From Sneathiella sp. (lineage in GTDB: Bacteria > Pseudomonadota > Alphaproteobacteria > Sneathiellales > Sneathiellaceae), in the NCBI RefSeq assembly GCF_002694385.1, contig NZ_NZMB01000009.1, positions 76,032-109,581 on the forward strand: a stretch of DNA of 33,550 nucleotides. The letters are read 5' to 3'. Shown piece by piece: positions 1-7,714 of this stretch (position 1 is the first letter of the stretch; every line of letters begins with the position of its first letter). Position numbers and translations under genes: made by a program. The notes below the pieces were generated by a model. That model searched no databases. It had not been told where the DNA came from and saw nothing but the letters and a program-made list of their open reading frames with translations.

Positions 1-531
1 GAGGAATTGCGAAAACTCGACGCGGGAGCCTGGTTTTCAAAAGCCTATAGGGAAGAAAAAATTCCCACATTGCGCGAGCTTACATCCTTATTGAAAGAAC
101 TCGGGCTCGGCCTCAATCTGGAAATCAAGCCGACCATCGGCTGGCAGATTCCGACAGCAGAGAAAATCGCCGATGAACTTGCCGATTACTGGCCGGACGA
201 ATTACCGCTGCTTGTTTCCTCTTTCATTCCGGAATCATTGCCCATCATTGCCCAGAGACTGCCGCATCTGCCGCTGGGTTATCTGACGTCTGCCATTCCG
301 CCGGACTGGCAGACGCGGATGCGGGGTTATGGGGCCTCCAGCCTTCACTGTGCCTGGCCTTTTGTGACCGAACAGGTTGTGCAGGATGTCCATGCGGAGG
401 GGTACAAATTGCTCGCCTACACAGTCAATGATACGGAAGTGGCGACCAGGCTCTATGGCTGGGGCGTCGATGGGCTGTTCAGCGATTATCCTGATCGGCT
501 GCTTGCACTTTCTCCGGAACAGGGATCGTGA
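1..531 (+). CDS. Glycerophosphodiester phosphodiesterase, C-terminal part (5' truncated by window)
   Basis: The reading frame is open from the first base, so this is the 3' part of a gene that starts outside the window. The visible 176 or so residues fit the second half of a GDPD-family TIM barrel. They include the LEIKPT strand carrying the family's Glu-x-Lys, then a helix-rich region and a final strand reading GVDGLFSDYPDRLL, the usual end of cytoplasmic bacterial GDPDs (UgpQ-like). The family hydrolyses glycerophosphodiesters to glycerol-3-phosphate and an alcohol. The N-terminal catalytic histidine (HR motif) cannot be checked because it lies upstream. The stop codon overlaps the GTG start of the next gene by 4 bases, suggesting translational coupling. 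An in-frame TTG at position 7 should not be taken as the true start. The family call is firm; the substrate is unknown. Confidence 0.88.
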   Translation, partial: EELRKLDAGAWFSKAYREEKIPTLRELTSLLKELGLGLNLEIKPTIGWQIPTAEKIADELADYWPDELPLLVSSFIPESLPIIAQRLPHLPLGYLTSAIPPDWQTRMRGYGASSLHCAWPFVTEQVVQDVHAEGYKLLAYTVNDTEVATRLYGWGVDGLFSDYPDRLLALSPEQGS

Positions 532-980
532 TATCAATCCGCCCTGCCGTTGCAGCGGACTGCCAATCCCTCACCGAGCTGGCCCTGGCCGCGAAAGCCT
601 TTTGGGGATATTCGGACCAGCAGATGCTGCAATTTACCCCTGCCCTTACCGTGACGGATCAAATGGTTGCCAGATGGCGGAGTGGTGTCCTGCAGGAGAC
701 ACAGGGAGCAACCGGTTTCTATCTCCTCGATGACGATGGCGCGGAAGCCGAGCTGATGCTGCTCTATGTCTCGCCACTGCATATGGGAAAGGGCTATGGA
801 CGGAAGCTTTTCACCGCTGCGGCCACCACTGCACGCAAGCGCGGACATTTGCATATCCGCATCGCCGCCGATCCGCATGCCGGGGGATTTTACAAGCGCA
901 TGGGCGCCCGCCAGAGCGGATGGTGCCGCAGCCACTGGAACAGCGCCGAAGAACTGCCCCTTTACCGTCTGAAACTCTGA
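528..980 (+). CDS. GNAT-family N-acetyltransferase
   Basis: A 150-residue protein beginning at a GTG that overlaps the preceding stop (GTGA). Its N-terminus, ISIRPAVAADCQSLTELA, has the typical first strand and helix of the GNAT fold. The acetyl-CoA pyrophosphate loop is visible around residues 82-96 as VSPLHMGKGYGRKLF, preceded by the beta-4 strand AELMLLYV. The region near HIRIAADPHAGGFYKRMGA matches the beta-5/alpha-4 end of the domain, where the FYxxxGF-type motif sits. Such proteins transfer an acetyl group from acetyl-CoA to an amine, and the substrate cannot be read from sequence. It is coupled to the GDPD gene upstream and converges on the phosphatase gene, whose stop is immediately adjacent. 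No terminator fits between the two convergent stops. Confidence 0.85.
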   Translation: MISIRPAVAADCQSLTELALAAKAFWGYSDQQMLQFTPALTVTDQMVARWRSGVLQETQGATGFYLLDDDGAEAELMLLYVSPLHMGKGYGRKLFTAAATTARKRGHLHIRIAADPHAGGFYKRMGARQSGWCRSHWNSAEELPLYRLKL

Positions 981-1787
981 TCAGCCGTTGAGGATTGCCA
1001 GCGCCTGTTCATGCAGCTCTTTCGTGGCGGCAGCGATGATGGTGCCATCGGAATTGAAGCCGGGACGTTTGCCAGACCAATCGGTGATGACGCCGCCCGC
1101 CTCCTCGATCACCGGAACGAGGGCCATGTAATCATAGCTTTTAAGTCCAGTCTCGACGGCAAGATCCGCAAAACCGGCGGCCACCATGGCGTAGATATAG
1201 CAATCTCCGCCATACCGGCGGATCCGCGTAGCGCCTGCAAGTGTCTGGAATTTTTCCCTGTCCGCCTGCTGGAAATATTCAAGCGAAGTGGTCATCAGGA
1301 TGGCATCCCCCAAGGATTTGCAATCACTTGTCTGGCAGCGGGCGCCGTTGAAAAAACACCCCTCTCCCTTGATGCCGATCCAGAATTCATCAAGTTCCGG
1401 CATGGAGAGGGCGCCGATGATGGCGTCTTTTTTCTGCGTATAGGCGATCAGCGTGCCGTAGAGCGGCAGGCCCGAGACAAAACTTTTCGTCCCGTCAATC
1501 GGATCAATCACCCAGACATCGGATTTATCGCTGCCGTCAAAGCCATGCTCCTCGCCCAATATGCCATGGGCCGGATAACGCTTTGCAATGGTCTCGCGGA
1601 TCAGACGTTCGCATTCCTGATCGGCAATGGTGACGGGAGAACTGTCCGCCTTGCTGATGACATCCAGAGGCTGCCGGAAATAGGGCCGCGTAACCGACGC
1701 GGCAAGGGCTGCCAAATCGCAAGTGAATTCGGCAAGTAGCGCCAGATCGCCATTTACCGGGGCCTTCATATGGGGTGATCTCGACAT
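981..1787 (-). CDS. hisN: Histidinol-phosphatase / inositol-monophosphatase-family phosphatase
   Basis: A 268-residue Mg-dependent phosphatase of the inositol monophosphatase superfamily. Visible metal-site motifs are GEEHG (Glu79/Glu80), the DPIDGT loop at 95-100 (Asp95, Asp98) followed by KSF, and a C-terminal region with KSYDYMALVPVIEEAGG, the usual second metal and substrate segment. The form WVIDPIDGTKSF with YGGDCYIYAMVAAG resembles the HisN subfamily, which hydrolyses L-histidinol phosphate to histidinol. Inositol-1-phosphatase or 3'-phosphoadenosine phosphatase activity cannot be excluded from motifs alone. There are two possible starts: the ATG at 1787, or an in-frame ATG six codons later at 1769. 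Neither has a strong ribosome site. It is probably a single-gene transcript, with a 130-bp gap before it and a convergent gene after it. No other his gene is in the window. Confidence 0.8.
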   Translation of the reverse strand: MSRSPHMKAPVNGDLALLAEFTCDLAALAASVTRPYFRQPLDVISKADSSPVTIADQECERLIRETIAKRYPAHGILGEEHGFDGSDKSDVWVIDPIDGTKSFVSGLPLYGTLIAYTQKKDAIIGALSMPELDEFWIGIKGEGCFFNGARCQTSDCKSLGDAILMTTSLEYFQQADREKFQTLAGATRIRRYGGDCYIYAMVAAGFADLAVETGLKSYDYMALVPVIEEAGGVITDWSGKRPGFNSDGTIIAAATKELHEQALAILNG

Positions 1788-1917
1788 ATACTCACGCGTC
1801 TGTTAATTAGAGATGCTTTCATAACAGCAGAGCGGCGCCCGCGCCATTATTATCGGCAACCGGCTCCGCCCTGTTCAAGTCCCATCATCCTCATGTGATC
1901 CGTTGTCCGGCAAATAG

Positions 1918-2835
1918 TCAAATTTTGATACCGAGACCGTTTGCCGCCTTGGTCAGCATGTTGGTGGTCTGATCATTGCCGTTCATATATTCGCTCTGCG
2001 TGGCCGGATCGGCAATTTCGTTCCACATCTTGGCGATATTTTCGGGGCTGCGTTCCCCTTCCGCCAGCCATTTTCCTGCCGTCTCATTAATGATGGTGCG
2101 CGCATAGGTGCCGGCCCCCGCCGTGATGATGGTGCGGTTGGGACAATTCTCGGAAACAATATAGAGCAGCGCAGGCGTCACCGATTCCGGCGTCAGCAAT
2201 TCCAGCAGGTTTTCCGGGATCAGCCCTTCCGTCATGCGGGTCGCGGCACAAGGAGAGAGGGCATTGACACGGATGCCATATTTCGCCCCTTCCAGCACCA
2301 GCGTATTCATCAACCCGATCAGCCCCATTTTCGCCGCCCCGTAATTGGCCTGACCGAAATTGCCATAAAGGCCGCTTGACGATGTGGTCATGGCGATACG
2401 ACCATAATTCTGATCTCGCATGACATTCCAGACAGCCTTCGAGCAGTTGACTGATCCCATCAGATGCACATCGAGAACGAAGGAAAAATCTGCAAGGTCA
2501 ATATTCGAGAAGGATTTATCCCGCAGCACGCCCGCGTTGTTCACCAGAATGTCAATGCGGCCCCATTTTGCCATTGCCGCATCGACCATGGCCATGACCT
2601 GTTCCATATCGGTGACATTGGCGCCATTGGCAATGGCCTCGCCGCCCGCCGCTTCGATTTCCGCGACGACGGCCTTTGCCGCATCGGAGGAACCGCCGCT
2701 GCCATCGACAGACCCGCCCAGATCATTGACCACCACTTTCGCGCCGCGGGCAGCAAGTCCGAGCGCATGACTGCGCCCGAGCCCATTGCCCGCACCTGTG
2801 ACAATTGCCACGCGGCCATCAAATCGAATGCTCAT
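1918..2835 (-). CDS. SDR-family 3-hydroxyacyl-CoA dehydrogenase (MFE-2 dehydrogenase-type)
   Basis: A 305-residue short-chain dehydrogenase/reductase. It shows the nucleotide-binding TGAGNGLG motif at residues 13-20, NNAG at about 99-102, and the catalytic Ser (152-154), Tyr165 and Lys169. The stretch NDLGGSVDGSG with a Ser/Ala-rich insert after the second beta strand is characteristic of the dehydrogenase domain of peroxisomal multifunctional enzyme type 2 and its bacterial relatives. These oxidise (3R)-hydroxyacyl-CoA to 3-ketoacyl-CoA. About 50 residues follow the core fold, as in that subfamily. The ATG has a good GAGGAG ribosome site 6 bases upstream. The MaoC hydratase gene lies 26 bases upstream on the same strand, and the two would catalyse consecutive steps. 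Acyl substrate is unknown. Confidence 0.88.
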   Translation of the reverse strand: MSIRFDGRVAIVTGAGNGLGRSHALGLAARGAKVVVNDLGGSVDGSGGSSDAAKAVVAEIEAAGGEAIANGANVTDMEQVMAMVDAAMAKWGRIDILVNNAGVLRDKSFSNIDLADFSFVLDVHLMGSVNCSKAVWNVMRDQNYGRIAMTTSSSGLYGNFGQANYGAAKMGLIGLMNTLVLEGAKYGIRVNALSPCAATRMTEGLIPENLLELLTPESVTPALLYIVSENCPNRTIITAGAGTYARTIINETAGKWLAEGERSPENIAKMWNEIADPATQSEYMNGNDQTTNMLTKAANGLGIKI

Positions 2836-2861
2836 AGTGTCTCCTCAATATTTCTTAAATG

Positions 2862-3329
2862 TCAGGTCATGCTCATCCCAAGCCATTCGGCGATCAGCGC
2901 TGGCTTGTCTTCACCCTTGATTTCAATGGTGACTTCCGTCTTGGTCAGATATTGGCCGGGACGTTTTTCCTCGATACTGAGAATTTTGATTTTCGCCCGT
3001 ATCTCACTATTCACTTTGACCGGTTGCAGGAAGCGCAGCTTGTCGAGACCATAGTTGATACCCATTTTGATGCCATCAATCTTCGGCTGGATCTGCGGCA
3101 CCAGATAGGCCAGCAGGGACAGCGTCAGGAAGCCGTGCGCGATCGTCGCGCCGAAGGGAGTTTCCTTGGCCGCCCGTTCCGGATCGACATGGATGAACTG
3201 GAAGTCATCGGTCGCCTCGGCGAATTTGTTGATGCGCGCCTGATCAATCAACATCCAGTCGGTCGGACCATATTCGGTCCCGACGGATTTCAGATAATCT
3301 TCCTTTGGAAGTCTCAGCGGGTCTGTCAT
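2862..3329 (-). CDS. MaoC-family (R)-specific enoyl-CoA hydratase / dehydratase
   Basis: A 155-residue single hot-dog-fold protein. The hydratase-2 signature is seen at residues 41-70: DDFQFIHVDPERA, carrying the catalytic Asp42 and His47, followed by PFGATIAHGFLTLSLL, which forms the central helix and its cap. Its N-terminal YGPTDWMLIDQARINKFAEAT is typical of the NodN/Rv0130-like branch of MaoC hydratases. The family hydrates trans-2-enoyl-CoA to (3R)-hydroxyacyl-CoA. The start ATG follows a GGGAG ribosome site. It precedes the MFE-2-type dehydrogenase by 26 bases on the same strand, so together they look like the two separate halves of an MFE-2 type beta-oxidation module. A class II aldolase gene lies upstream after a 97-bp gap holding small hairpins (for example AAAGGC/GCCTTT at 3382-3397) but no clear terminator. 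Confidence 0.88.
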   Translation of the reverse strand: MTDPLRLPKEDYLKSVGTEYGPTDWMLIDQARINKFAEATDDFQFIHVDPERAAKETPFGATIAHGFLTLSLLAYLVPQIQPKIDGIKMGINYGLDKLRFLQPVKVNSEIRAKIKILSIEEKRPGQYLTKTEVTIEIKGEDKPALIAEWLGMSMT

Positions 3330-3426
3330 TTTTTTCTCCCTATATCTTGTTGTTATGGGTTTTTTCTATCCTGTTTCTGGGAAAGGCGATAGCCTTTTCA
3401 TCTCTCACGGGTGAGGCGCCCTCTCC

Positions 3427-4077
3427 TCATTCGTCTTTTTGCGGCATCCCGTAGCCTTTCGCAAATTGCGCGTGAACCTCTGCCATCTGTGTTTCGGTCA
3501 GTAGCACCGGCGTACCGGTTTGCAGGATACGCCAGTAGGTATCGCATAGTGTCTCTACCTCCTCCGCCAGGGAGAGCGCGCGTTTGAAGCTCGTCTCTCC
3601 CACCAACAAGCCGTGGTTCGCGAGCAAGCAGGCCTTGCGATCCTGCATGGCCAGAAGGGCATTGTCTGACAATTCCTGCGTGCCATAGGTCGCATAATCA
3701 GCGCAACGAATTGTGTTTCCTCCTGCGACGGCGATCATATAGTGAAAGGGGGGCAGTTCGATCCGCTGACAGGCAAGTGTCATCACCGCCTTGCCGTGGG
3801 TATGCAGAATGACGTTGAAATCGGGCCGGGCAACGAGCAAATCATGATGGAACCGCCATTCGCTGGATGGATTCCAGCGGCCGGAGACTTCGCCGTCGAA
3901 ACTCATCTCAACGATATCGGCGGGTTCCAGCTCCTCATAGGCGAGGCCCGAAGGAGTAATCAGATAGCCGCCGTCCACGCGGACGCTGGCATTGCCGGAT
4001 GTACCGTGATTGATGCCGATTTTATTCATCCGCCGGACGGCGCTAATCAGCTCCTTGCGCTGTTGAAGGTGGTTCAT
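3427..4077 (-). CDS. Class II aldolase/adducin-family protein (FucA-like)
   Basis: A 216-residue protein of the class II aldolase family. The N-terminal GTSGNASVR phosphate-binding loop is at residues 25-33. The zinc-site residues sit at Glu73 (SSEWRFH), His92 and His94 (HTHGKA) and His155 (ANHGLL). This is the same numbering as the known L-fuculose-1-phosphate aldolase of E. coli, which is of near-identical length. The family cleaves sugar-1-phosphates to dihydroxyacetone phosphate and an aldehyde, or acts as a decarboxylase/epimerase. No fucose or rhamnose catabolic gene is nearby, so I keep the substrate open; methylthioribulose- or ribulose-type substrates are also possible. It lies 25 bases after pqiC on the same strand, so readthrough from the pqi genes is likely. 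The protein is cytoplasmic. Confidence 0.87.
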   Translation of the reverse strand: MNHLQQRKELISAVRRMNKIGINHGTSGNASVRVDGGYLITPSGLAYEELEPADIVEMSFDGEVSGRWNPSSEWRFHHDLLVARPDFNVILHTHGKAVMTLACQRIELPPFHYMIAVAGGNTIRCADYATYGTQELSDNALLAMQDRKACLLANHGLLVGETSFKRALSLAEEVETLCDTYWRILQTGTPVLLTETQMAEVHAQFAKGYGMPQKDE

Positions 4078-4102
4078 ATCCCCATTATCCGCCTATGGTC
4101 CG

Positions 4103-4732
4103 TCAGGAAAGATCAAGGTCGGCAAGGGAGGCCGCAATATCCTCGGACAGCCTGCCCAAAAGTCCGCTGAGGCCTTCGGCGTAGGAACCCAAATCCCCCG
4201 GCGTTCCCGGCGCTTCATAAGACTTCACAAACCGGCCGAGCACCACATTGTCATACAGCGCCCGCACATGCCAGCGGAGGGACAGGACCGCCCGCCCATC
4301 GGAGCTTTGCGTGATATCAATGATATTGACGGCGACCTGAACGGCCTGACGGTCAGGCCGGAAATCGGCAGGATAGGGAAAGACCCGCGCCGCGCCTAGA
4401 AGAGACGACACATTGCTGGTCAGCACCCGGCGGATCGCCTCCGGCAGCGGTTCCGCCCAGTGATCGAAATCATGCACCTCTATGGCGGAACCCTGATCGA
4501 AAGTGACAATCTGCGGCCGGTCGGCATAGCCCGGTATCTGCACCGGCCCCACACCGACCGATACTCCCTCGGCAAGCGCACCGCCGGACATCTTCAGATC
4601 CCCCGCCGGTTTGAGAATGTAGAAATTCGTCGGCGCCGACCCGGGCAAGGCGGCACAGGCGGCCAGCGTGAACAACAGCCATAACAGCGGAGCAACTTTG
4701 ACCAGAGCGAGGTATTTTTTAAGGGTCATCAT
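4103..4732 (-). CDS. pqiC: PqiC-like ABC-type transport auxiliary lipoprotein
   Basis: A 209-residue lipoprotein. A Lys-containing N-terminus and hydrophobic stretch end in the lipobox LAAC with Cys26 as the predicted acylation site. The mature protein starts with the TNFYILKP strand common to the PqiC/YmbA family (DUF330). It continues with VGVGPVQIPGYADRPQIV, the family's most conserved block. PqiC is known as an outer-membrane lipoprotein partner of the PqiB MCE tunnel in lipid transport between the membranes. It starts 3 bases after the pqiB stop, with two adjacent possible ATG codons (4732 or 4729). Context with pqiA and pqiB makes the assignment strong. It ends 25 bases before the aldolase gene. 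Confidence 0.9.
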   Translation of the reverse strand: MMTLKKYLALVKVAPLLWLLFTLAACAALPGSAPTNFYILKPAGDLKMSGGALAEGVSVGVGPVQIPGYADRPQIVTFDQGSAIEVHDFDHWAEPLPEAIRRVLTSNVSSLLGAARVFPYPADFRPDRQAVQVAVNIIDITQSSDGRAVLSLRWHVRALYDNVVLGRFVKSYEAPGTPGDLGSYAEGLSGLLGRLSEDIAASLADLDLS

Positions 4733-4735
4733 GGT

Positions 4736-6445
4736 CTATCTTTTTCCGCTGATCAGGGCATTGGGGTTGCGTTCCAGGAAGTCGGCAAGACTGCGTACCG
4801 ACCGGCTAGCCGCCGCCAGCTCCTGCATCATATTCATCAGATCATATTTGAAGGGCGAGCCATCGGCAATCAGACCATCGACGGAGGTAAACATTGCCTC
4901 CGCAGCGGCCAGGGTCGTCTCGATCCGTTTGACCGCGGCTTCCGTACTTTCCAGCGTTGCCCCGATGCCCGGCATCGTTGTTTTCTCGAAACTCTCCGCC
5001 ACATTCCGGACCGTAGATGCCAACTGGCGGAATTCCGTGATGGTCGCCTGCAATTCACCCGAACCGATCAGCTTATCCAGCCCCTGCATGGTGCCATTGA
5101 GATTCCTGCCGATTTCCTCAATCGGCAGACGGTCAAGCTTGGCCATCAGCCGGGTGACGGAGGTGGCGATAGCCTCCAGGTCCGCAGCAACGGTGGGAAT
5201 TTCCGGCAGGCGACCGTTTTTGGCAATGAATACGGCCTCCTGATCGGGCAAAAGATCAAGATCAACGATGAGCTGACCCGTCAGGAAGTTGGCGATTTTG
5301 AGCTTGGCCTTCAACCCCTTGTCAATCAGGTTACTGACCAGCTTGTGCCTTGCTTCCCGCGTTTCCTCAACCGAGCGGGCGCTTCTGCCGCTGTCCGTGA
5401 TCCGCAGCCGCTGCGGTTCAATCTCGATCAGCACGGGGATATAATATTTCAGGTTATGTTCGTCGATCTCAAGACCAATCCGGCGCACGGTGCCAACCTT
5501 GATGCCTTTGAATTCCACGTTGGCGCCAACGGCAAGCCCACTCACCGACCCATCAAAATAGAGGATATAGATAATTTTCTCGGTGAAGCGTGCATCATCG
5601 CGCGCCTTTTCATTGTCATACAACGTAAATTTCTGACGCGCCGCGGCAAGAGAGGTATCCTGATGGCGTGGTGGTGTCGCAAATTCAATCCCGCCAACGA
5701 TCAGATTTTGCAGGGAACTGGCCCCCACCTCGAACCCGGATGTCGTGACCGAAAGATTGACCCCGCCTGCATTCCAAAACTGCGTTCCCCCGCGCACCAG
5801 CTCGTCATATGGGTTTTCCACAAAGGCGTAGACATCAACGGCCGTCTTATCTTCCGCCAGGCGATAACCGAGCACACTGCCAACCGTCAGCCCCTTGTAG
5901 ATAATCGGTGTGCCGCGATTGATATTATTCAGCTTCTCCGTTGAAAGAATATATTCCGTTCCCTTTTGGGTCGAGGTGACGACCGGCGGAATTTTAAGCC
6001 CCTCAAACTCGGTTTTGCGGGCGCCGCCCTCCCCCGGATCAATTTCGATATAGGCGCCTGAAAGCAGGGTCTGAAGGCCGCTGATACCCTGCAATCCGAT
6101 GGAAGGAGAGACAATCCAGAAACTGGCCGTTTCAGTCAGATATTTTTCGGCGGTTGCCGTCACATCAACTTTGAGCGCCACCTCATTACTTTCGTCGAGA
6201 AATTCAATGCGTTTCAGGACACCGATTTCCACATCCTTGTAGCGGAGCTGGGTCTTGCCCGGCACCATGCCCTCCGCATCCTCAAAGACAATGGTGATTT
6301 CCGACCCCCGCTCCGCCAGTGTCTGAAAAATCAGATACAGGGCGACACCAAGCGCGATGGCGGGAACAATCCAGATGCTCATCAGGCTCGCATAACCCCG
6401 GCGCACCTTTGCCTCCGGCACGGCCTGCTGCTTATCCTCCGTCAT
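4736..6445 (-). CDS. pqiB: PqiB, MCE-domain lipid transport tunnel protein
   Basis: A 569-residue membrane-anchored protein. One N-terminal transmembrane helix (about residues 22-43) is followed by three MCE domains. They begin near GSEITIVFEDAEGMVPGKT, then near GTEYILSTEKLNNINRGTP, and then near KIIYILYFDGSVSGLAVGA. A long helical C-terminus follows (about 400-560), as expected for the needle-like channel of PqiB. In E. coli, PqiB forms a hexameric periplasm-spanning tube for lipid transport. I prefer the ATG at 6445, which has AAGGA 7 bases upstream; a GTG one codon earlier is the alternative. The start lies inside the upstream pqiA gene, overlapping its end by 14 bases and suggesting translational coupling. 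The length is similar to E. coli PqiB, which also carries three MCE domains. Confidence 0.93.
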   Translation of the reverse strand: MTEDKQQAVPEAKVRRGYASLMSIWIVPAIALGVALYLIFQTLAERGSEITIVFEDAEGMVPGKTQLRYKDVEIGVLKRIEFLDESNEVALKVDVTATAEKYLTETASFWIVSPSIGLQGISGLQTLLSGAYIEIDPGEGGARKTEFEGLKIPPVVTSTQKGTEYILSTEKLNNINRGTPIIYKGLTVGSVLGYRLAEDKTAVDVYAFVENPYDELVRGGTQFWNAGGVNLSVTTSGFEVGASSLQNLIVGGIEFATPPRHQDTSLAAARQKFTLYDNEKARDDARFTEKIIYILYFDGSVSGLAVGANVEFKGIKVGTVRRIGLEIDEHNLKYYIPVLIEIEPQRLRITDSGRSARSVEETREARHKLVSNLIDKGLKAKLKIANFLTGQLIVDLDLLPDQEAVFIAKNGRLPEIPTVAADLEAIATSVTRLMAKLDRLPIEEIGRNLNGTMQGLDKLIGSGELQATITEFRQLASTVRNVAESFEKTTMPGIGATLESTEAAVKRIETTLAAAEAMFTSVDGLIADGSPFKYDLMNMMQELAAASRSVRSLADFLERNPNALISGKR

Positions 6446-7085
6446 CACCCATTCCTTCCGTATCCCAGATCAGTCGCGGATCAAAGGTCATCGCCGCGAA
6501 CATGGTGATAATGACCACTGCGGCAAAGGCAATCGCCCCCGGTCCCGCAGTCACCGTCGCCAGCGCCTGCAACTTCACCAGAGCGATCAGGATCGAGATC
6601 ATAAAAATATCAATCATCGACCAGCGACCGATAAATTCCGTAAACCGGTAAAGCAACGTGCGCGCCCGCGGCCGGGCCTGCCATTTCAATTGCACAGAAA
6701 GCGCCAGAAAAAGTAAAGCGAGAATTTTGAAGATCGGGACGAAGACACTGGCGATGAATACGACGGCCGCAATCACCCATTGTCCACCCGCCGCCAATTC
6801 AATCACCCCGCCGATGATGGTGCTGGTGGTCGGCTGGCCGAAGGAAACCACAGTCAGAATCGGGTATACATTGGCCGGCACATAAAGGATTGCTGCCGCG
6901 ATCAGCAACGCCCATGTCCGGCTCATACTGTCGGGCTTGCGGCGGTGCAGGGCCGTCCCGCAGCGCGGACAGATATTGCCATGCCGCCGCCGGTAGCTGT
7001 CGGAAACCAGCAGGTTACAGATATGGCAGGAGACGGCTTCGATGGATGCCGCGGTGAGCCGTGCCTGTTGCTGCGCCCCATTCAT
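6432..7085 (-). CDS. pqiA: PqiA-family single-domain membrane protein (second of two)
   Basis: A 217-residue protein equal to one PqiA domain. An N-terminal zinc-ribbon-like part has CHIC (about residue 20) and CPRC (about residue 40). Four predicted transmembrane segments follow, with the family blocks VPANVYPILTVVSFG, VFVPIFKILALLFLA and the final helical pair starting WSMIDIFMISILIALVKL. E. coli PqiA carries two such domains in one chain of about 417 residues. Here the second domain is a separate gene whose ATG overlaps the stop of the first (ATGA), so the two products are probably made in equal amounts. It overlaps pqiB by 14 bases. PqiA/LetA proteins work in the inner membrane with the MCE protein, probably loading or energising lipid movement; the mechanism is still not settled. 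Confidence 0.9.
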   Translation of the reverse strand: MNGAQQQARLTAASIEAVSCHICNLLVSDSYRRRHGNICPRCGTALHRRKPDSMSRTWALLIAAAILYVPANVYPILTVVSFGQPTTSTIIGGVIELAAGGQWVIAAVVFIASVFVPIFKILALLFLALSVQLKWQARPRARTLLYRFTEFIGRWSMIDIFMISILIALVKLQALATVTAGPGAIAFAAVVIITMFAAMTFDPRLIWDTEGMGDDGG

Positions 7086-7714
7086 ACCGCCAGTTCCTCA
7101 AGCCGGGCCCAAAGCGCCCGCGTATCCAGGGTCAGATAGGCCATAACCGTCGCGATCACCATCAGGATAAAGGCGAACAATGAAAGGCCAATTCCCACAT
7201 CAGCAAAATCCTGTAACTTCACAAAGGCAACAATAATGCCGAGAATGAAAATTTCCGACATCGCCCAGGGCTTCAGAAAGACAAGCAGCCGGATCTGAAG
7301 CTTCACAAATAGTGGCGCCCGACCAAGGCGGAGTGGCAATAGCAATGTCACCAGCACCAGCAGCACGGCAAGCGGTGCAAATACGCTGAAAATGAAAACG
7401 GCGATACCCAACTCCCAGTAACCCGCCTGCCAGAAAGCAATTGCCCCATCAATCAGCCGGTTCGACTCTGTCTGTCCTTCCATCTCGAAAGTAAGCAAGG
7501 GGAACAGATTGGCGAGAATAAAAAAGCTGAGGCCAGTCAGCGAGAAGGCCAGCGCCCGATCAAGGCTGTTGCGATGCCGCACGAATAACAGCGCCCCGCA
7601 GCGAATACAATGTCCCTGCTCTCCTTCGCGGATGTCGCTCACCAAATGCAGCAAATCGCATTCGGGACAGGCCATATGACTCTCGGTGTAGGTAAAGTGA
7701 CGGTCGATCCTCAT
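7082..7714 (-). CDS. pqiA: PqiA-family single-domain membrane protein (first of two)
   Basis: A 210-residue protein with the same layout as its downstream neighbour. CPEC and CIRC pairs near residues 16-41 form a probable zinc ribbon, followed by four transmembrane helices. Conserved blocks include LANLFPLLTFEMEGQ, FSVFAPLAVLLVLVTLLLPL and WAMSEIFILGIIVAFVKLQDFADV. It corresponds to the N-terminal half of two-domain PqiA. It is the first gene of a tightly packed set, pqiA-pqiA-pqiB-pqiC, all on the minus strand. The start is either the ATG at 7714 or an in-frame ATG at 7675 just before the first Cys pair (MACPEC). The second would remove 13 residues and has a GAG close upstream, so the start is not certain. 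The promoter must lie in the 7715-8017 gap. Confidence 0.9.
   Translation of the reverse strand: MRIDRHFTYTESHMACPECDLLHLVSDIREGEQGHCIRCGALLFVRHRNSLDRALAFSLTGLSFFILANLFPLLTFEMEGQTESNRLIDGAIAFWQAGYWELGIAVFIFSVFAPLAVLLVLVTLLLPLRLGRAPLFVKLQIRLLVFLKPWAMSEIFILGIIVAFVKLQDFADVGIGLSLFAFILMVIATVMAYLTLDTRALWARLEELAV

Noticed and set aside
1834-1845. GGCGC/GCGCC palindrome in the gap upstream of hisN
   Set aside because: Short, GC-rich and without U-run or promoter elements; likely chance in this composition.
3382-3415. Two short hairpins between the aldolase and MaoC genes as a terminator
   Set aside because: The stems are only 5-6 bp and no U-run follows on the transcribed strand.
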